A stretch of 6,995 nt of DNA, taken from assembly GCA_946011705.1 (NCBI GenBank), contig CAMGCA010000105.1:1-6995 (forward strand), given 5' to 3'. This document shows positions 5,304 through 6,995 of the stretch, piece after piece (positions within the stretch are counted from its first letter, which is position 1; every line of letters starts with the position of its first letter). The notes under the pieces are model-generated. The model saw only the letters and a program-made list of their open reading frames with translations, did no database searches and had not been told where the DNA came from. Source of the DNA: an uncultured Clostridia bacterium. GTDB lineage: Bacteria > Bacillota > Clostridia > Oscillospirales > Oscillospiraceae. The position numbers were made by a program, and so were the translations under genes.

Positions 5304-6995
5304 TCAATACATTTTCATTCGGTCGGTTTCCACAGCATCGGATTCCTCCAGCGTGTCGTAGTAGGCGTAGTACACGGTATCGCCGCTGCCAAGGCCCGAG
5401 AGAATCTCCACCACTTCCCCATCGGACAGGCCGGTGGTGACCTCCACGGGAGAAGTCAGCTCCCCGGTTTTCTTGTCCAGGGCGGTGTAGACGATGGTCT
5501 TTGCCCCGTCCTCGGTGAGGGCGGCGGCGGGCAGGGTCAGTACGTCCATCTTCTCGTACAGGGAGATCACCGCGGAGGCGCTCATACCTGCCAGCATTTC
5601 GCTCTGCCGGGGCAGGATGATCTCCACAGCGAATTTACTGCTGCCGCCGTTGCCGGTGCCGCTCTTGGCGACCTTGGTGATCTCGCCTTCAAAGACTTCA
5701 TCCGGCAGGGCGTTGACGGTAATCTCGGCGGACATTCCGGTTTTCACGCTGGAAATGTCGGATTCATCCACAGCTACCGTCAATTTCATGGTGTCCTGAG
5801 GGGTGACAGTCATGAGCACGTCTCCATTCAGGTCATACAGCTGGGTCTGATTGGAGGAGCCGCCATAGCCGCCCATGGAGGGCATGGAGAAGCTGAAATT
5901 AAAGTTCATACTGGGCATCCCGCCCATGAGACCGCTTAGATCCATAGAAGGCATCTGGGGTGTACCCTTCTTATAGAGAACGGTCTGTGTGGCAATTACT
6001 TCATCTCCCTTATATGTATACACACAGAAAATGATATCACCGCTGCTGTAGCTCCCGTTTGCGGGAAGCGTTTCCCCTTTTGTTATCAACAGGTTCTCGT
6101 TAACAGACACACCGTTTTTCGGTCTCCAACCATTATCGGTTTTCTCCACATCGTACAGCGTACTGTAATCCCACGCCAAAACCAGCTCGTTGCCAGCTGC
6201 AAGCACCTTGGCGGCATTGGCTTTGTAGGTCAATTGTCCATAGAGACACTCTGACGTGTGCTTCGTGGCAGGACATGGGTTTTCAAGAGACTGGCTGCTG
6301 ATACAACGCTTGATGCAGTCATCATAGTGGGTTTTTGCCGGACAATCTGCCGGATTGTCGGCGCTTGTACACAACGTGATACAGCTGTCCAGATGATTGC
6401 CCGCACGTGCCTGGCATCCCCTTGCGTTGGTGCATCGGCGGGGGCAGGTATCCTTGTGGTACTTTGCCTGACAGTCCATACTGTTCTTACAATTATGGGA
6501 GCAGGTTTCTTTGTGGGTATCGGCTGTGCAATCGTCACTATTCTTACAGGCCTTGGGGCAACCCTCCTGATGGTTTCCTGTTCCATCCACCGGACAATTG
6601 GAACCTCCTGTGCAGTTGGGGTCAGGTGTCACAATCACTTCGCTCAGCAGTACCAGCCGGAATTCTCCCTCCCCGGAGTTCAGAGGCTGGGCAATGATCT
6701 CTTCCTCCCGCGCCGCCAGCAGGTGGGCGGAGTTTTTGTCAATTCCCGACACCATTCCGTCACAGGGGGCGGAAATCACGCCGCTTTCGTACATTTTGAA
6801 CAGCTTTTGCAGCAGCTCCTCGTACTCCCGGTGGGTCTGGGCCAGCGCTTCCCGCTGGGCGGTGTAGTCCGTGTCCTTGAGGGTGAACAGCGCCGCGCCG
6901 GAACCCAGAGTCTGCTCCGGCTGGGCGTAGACCATGGACACCGGGCCCGCGAGGGCCGTGGCCGTCCGGGGGCGGGGGGTGGCGCCGCTCCCCCC
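5304..6995 (-). CDS. HlyD/MacA-like membrane-fusion (periplasmic adaptor) protein with Cys/His-rich insert, N-terminus beyond window
   Basis: At least 563 codons are open to the right edge, so the anchor and true start are missing. Residues here count from the GTG at 6941, which is probably internal. The first lipoyl half-motif runs upstream of and into 1-22 (VSMVYAQPEQ, ALFTLKD). A short helical segment follows (25-52), then the second half (GVISAPCDGMVSGID, 54-68). The Cys/His-rich repeats span 110-232 and a beta-rich stretch 237-324. A Met/Gly-rich linker spans 327-362. A C-terminal adaptor beta-barrel/membrane-proximal region runs from about 377 (TVTPQDTMKLTVAVDESDIS) to YYAYYDTLEES near the end. 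Such proteins pair with MacB-like ABC or other exporters, linking the pump to extracytoplasmic substrates. No transporter gene follows it here, so its partner must lie upstream or elsewhere. The C-terminal part is a confident family match; the insert's role is unknown. Confidence 0.85.
   Translation of the reverse strand, partial: GGSGATPRPRTATALAGPVSMVYAQPEQTLGSGAALFTLKDTDYTAQREALAQTHREYEELLQKLFKMYESGVISAPCDGMVSGIDKNSAHLLAAREEEIIAQPLNSGEGEFRLVLLSEVIVTPDPNCTGGSNCPVDGTGNHQEGCPKACKNSDDCTADTHKETCSHNCKNSMDCQAKYHKDTCPRRCTNARGCQARAGNHLDSCITLCTSADNPADCPAKTHYDDCIKRCISSQSLENPCPATKHTSECLYGQLTYKANAAKVLAAGNELVLAWDYSTLYDVEKTDNGWRPKNGVSVNENLLITKGETLPANGSYSSGDIIFCVYTYKGDEVIATQTVLYKKGTPQMPSMDLSGLMGGMPSMNFNFSFSMPSMGGYGGSSNQTQLYDLNGDVLMTVTPQDTMKLTVAVDESDISSVKTGMSAEITVNALPDEVFEGEITKVAKSGTGNGGSSKFAVEIILPRQSEMLAGMSASAVISLYEKMDVLTLPAAALTEDGAKTIVYTALDKKTGELTSPVEVTTGLSDGEVVEILSGLGSGDTVYYAYYDTLEESDAVETDRMKMY
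5874..5954 (-). other. Met-rich MPSM linker in the adaptor
   Basis: Residues 330-356 (from the GTG at 6941) contain three MPSM tetrapeptides and additional Met, Gly and Phe residues, with seven Met in 27 residues. A Met/Gly-rich linker before the C-terminal barrel is, as I recall, common in this Firmicutes adaptor group. It may be a flexible linker or a weak soft-metal site. Confidence 0.6.
6246..6596 (-). repeat. Protein-level tandem Cys/His repeats within the adaptor
   Basis: Six units of about 15-24 residues lie at 116-232 (numbering from the GTG at 6941). Each has C-x(4, 6 or 7)-H-x3-C, and five add x3-C. Examples are CTADTHKETCSHNC, CQAKYHKDTCPRRC and CPAKTHYDDCIKRC. H-x3-C is invariant in all six units. 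An extra Cys precedes the array at residue 110. The DNA copies have diverged, so the repeat is old or under protein-level selection. The pattern could bind metal such as zinc or copper, or form disulfides outside the membrane. Confidence 0.85.
6961..6995. other. Extremely GC-rich edge tract
   Basis: The last 35 bases are almost all G or C with homopolymer runs. The adaptor frame stays open through it as a low-complexity Gly/Pro/Arg/Thr/Ala stretch. It could be genuine coding sequence, or low-quality sequence at a contig end. Confidence 0.4.

Noticed and set aside
6246..6596. CRISPR array or DNA-level tandem repeat
   Set aside because: The periodicity is in the protein (Cys/His spacing). The DNA units are not identical and there are no spacer-repeat boundaries.

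Overview
The window looks like a piece of a moderately GC-rich anaerobic Firmicutes chromosome, most likely a gut Clostridia/Oscillospiraceae-type organism. This is inferred from strong GGAGG-type ribosome binding sites, extended -10 promoters (TGnTATAAT), a clostridial-style ECF sigma-factor remnant and an HlyD/MacA-like adaptor of the type I associate with such genomes. No database search was possible. Every gene I can support is on the minus strand. The long plus-strand open frames are shadows of these genes.

Reading in the direction of transcription (right to left): (1) 6995-5304, a membrane-fusion/periplasmic-adaptor-like (HlyD family) protein whose N-terminus lies beyond the right edge. 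It carries an unusual Cys/His-rich repeat module and a Met/Gly-rich linker. (2) 5303-5056, a non-coding stretch with several hairpins, one followed by a T-run that could terminate the adaptor transcript. (3) 5055-4885, a short ORF whose first ~29 codons resemble the N-terminus of an ECF-type sigma factor and which then diverges, so probably a truncated remnant with an intact Shine-Dalgarno. (4) A promoter inside that remnant (4912-4884) that should drive a tight three-gene operon: an SGNH/GDSL-like membrane-anchored esterase/acetyltransferase (4854-3856), an MBOAT (AlgI/DltB-like) O-acyltransferase (3859-2483) and a Nudix hydrolase (2470-1925). (5) A well-formed promoter (1900-1872) and glmS (1820 to beyond the left edge).

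The SGNH and MBOAT proteins overlap by 4 bp and probably cooperate to O-acetylate an extracellular or cell-wall polysaccharide. The Nudix enzyme resembles ADP-ribose/nucleotide-sugar pyrophosphatases. GlmS makes glucosamine-6-phosphate, the entry to UDP-GlcNAc and cell-envelope glycans, so the left two-thirds of the window has an envelope-carbohydrate theme. The most unusual item is the adaptor, in which about six C-x(4-7)-H-x3-C(-x3-C) units sit between the lipoyl-like domain and the C-terminal beta-barrel region.
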